A DNA stretch of 64,000 nt. Origin: Pseudonocardia terrae (GTDB lineage: Bacteria; Actinomycetota; Actinomycetes; Mycobacteriales; Pseudonocardiaceae). The stretch lies in the NCBI RefSeq assembly GCF_021343995.1, contig NZ_JAJTTE010000043.1, positions 1-64,000 on the forward strand, written 5' to 3'. The notes beneath the pieces were generated by a model. It was given only the letters and a program-made list of their open reading frames with translations. It was not told the origin of the DNA and searched no databases. How positions within the stretch are numbered: position 1 is the first letter of the stretch; the number at the start of each line of letters is the position of its first letter. Below, piece after piece: positions 63,746 through 64,000 of the stretch. Both the position numbers and the translations under genes were made by a program.

Positions 63746-64000
63746 GCGCGCCACTCCCCTCCCACGACCTCGACCCGGCTCCTACCGGCCGCCCCGGCCT
63801 GCTGTCCGGGATCCGGGTCCTCGACCTCACAACGTCCGTCGCCGCGCCGTACGCCACGATGCTGCTCGGGGACCTCGGCGCGGAGATCCTCAAGGTCGAA
63901 CGCCCCGGGTCCGGGGACGACAGCCGGGCCTGGGGCCCGCCGTTCCTCGACGGCGAGTCGCTCTGGTTCCTCAGCGTCAACCGGTCCAAGCGCAGCGTCA
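63742..64000 (+). CDS. CoA-transferase family III (CaiB/BaiF), 5' part only
   Basis: Eighty-six codons before the window ends. After a 20-residue leader, LLSGIRVLDLTTSVAAPYAT then LLGDLGAEILKVERPGSGDD and SLWFLSVNRSKRSV are the N-terminal family III signature; the catalytic aspartate lies further on, outside the window. GTG 63742 overlaps the thiolase stop as GTGA. It probably moves CoA between acids in the same pathway and could replace or back up the ligase. Confidence 0.9.
   Translation, partial: MSAPLPSHDLDPAPTGRPGLLSGIRVLDLTTSVAAPYATMLLGDLGAEILKVERPGSGDDSRAWGPPFLDGESLWFLSVNRSKRSV

Overview
The window is chromosomal DNA of a very high-GC actinobacterium. Evidence is the GC-rich third codon positions, many GTG starts, 4-base GTGA/ATGA start-stop overlaps, a MurT/GatD pair, a conservon (cvnABCD) and an inositol operon of actinobacterial type. 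A Pseudonocardia-like member of the Pseudonocardiaceae is my best inference; there is no rRNA or other marker to prove it.

Layout. 1-2.2 kb: a gene-poor stretch with a broken membrane-protein gene, three evenly spaced inverted repeats and a MarR regulator. 2.3-9.3 kb: myo-inositol catabolism (iolC, an aldolase, iolB, iolD, iolA) divergent from a GntR regulator. 9.3-13.9 kb: Fur and Dps divergent pair, GT-C membrane glycosyltransferase, P-loop kinase, methyltransferase, small Cys-rich protein. 13.9-20.9 kb: a stress-signalling block (RsbR, RsbS, RsbT, ATPase/PP2C fusion, hybrid histidine kinase, response-regulator phosphatase) facing an RsbV/RsbW pair, with no sigma factor gene. 21-29.3 kb: nitrilase-fold protein between two gene remnants, a two-component system with a small secreted protein, a PucR regulator, an AI-2E-type transporter and an enolase-superfamily enzyme. 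29.4-38.4 kb: pyruvate oxidase-like enzyme, fused FAD/Fe-S dehydrogenase, SDR, GH15 glycosidase and an acetate-type permease. 38.4-43.7 kb: flavohaemoglobin with NsrR, methyltransferase, MurT/GatD and a LapA protein.

43.9-48 kb: a conservon whose last gene is a styrene/indole monooxygenase-like flavoprotein. 48.7-51 kb: a secreted SH3-like protein and a phytanoyl-CoA dioxygenase-type oxygenase in sparse DNA. 51.5-58.9 kb: a decayed mobile and catabolic region, with an IS transposase fragment joined to a relaxase C-terminus, a broken reductase, a twice-frameshifted aldehyde dehydrogenase, a truncated FAD monooxygenase, an intact metallo-beta-lactamase-fold protein and an IS110 remnant. 59-64 kb: two LysR regulators, then an acyl-CoA ligase, thiolase and CoA-transferase operon that leaves the window.

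How the genes work together. The iol genes would turn inositol breakdown products into acetyl-CoA and a three-carbon unit under GntR control. The Rsb block is a stressosome-type sensor and partner switch that probably controls a sigma-B-like factor elsewhere. The 29.5-38.3 kb genes could link 2-hydroxyacid oxidation, pyruvate oxidation and acetate movement. The right end looks like degradation of a carboxylic acid through its CoA ester. Points most worth a second look are the triplicated 43-bp convergent stop junction and similar short duplications at two other gene ends, the conservon with a StyA-like enzyme, the nitrilase homologue without its catalytic cysteine, the MarR dyad array, and the decayed catabolic island.
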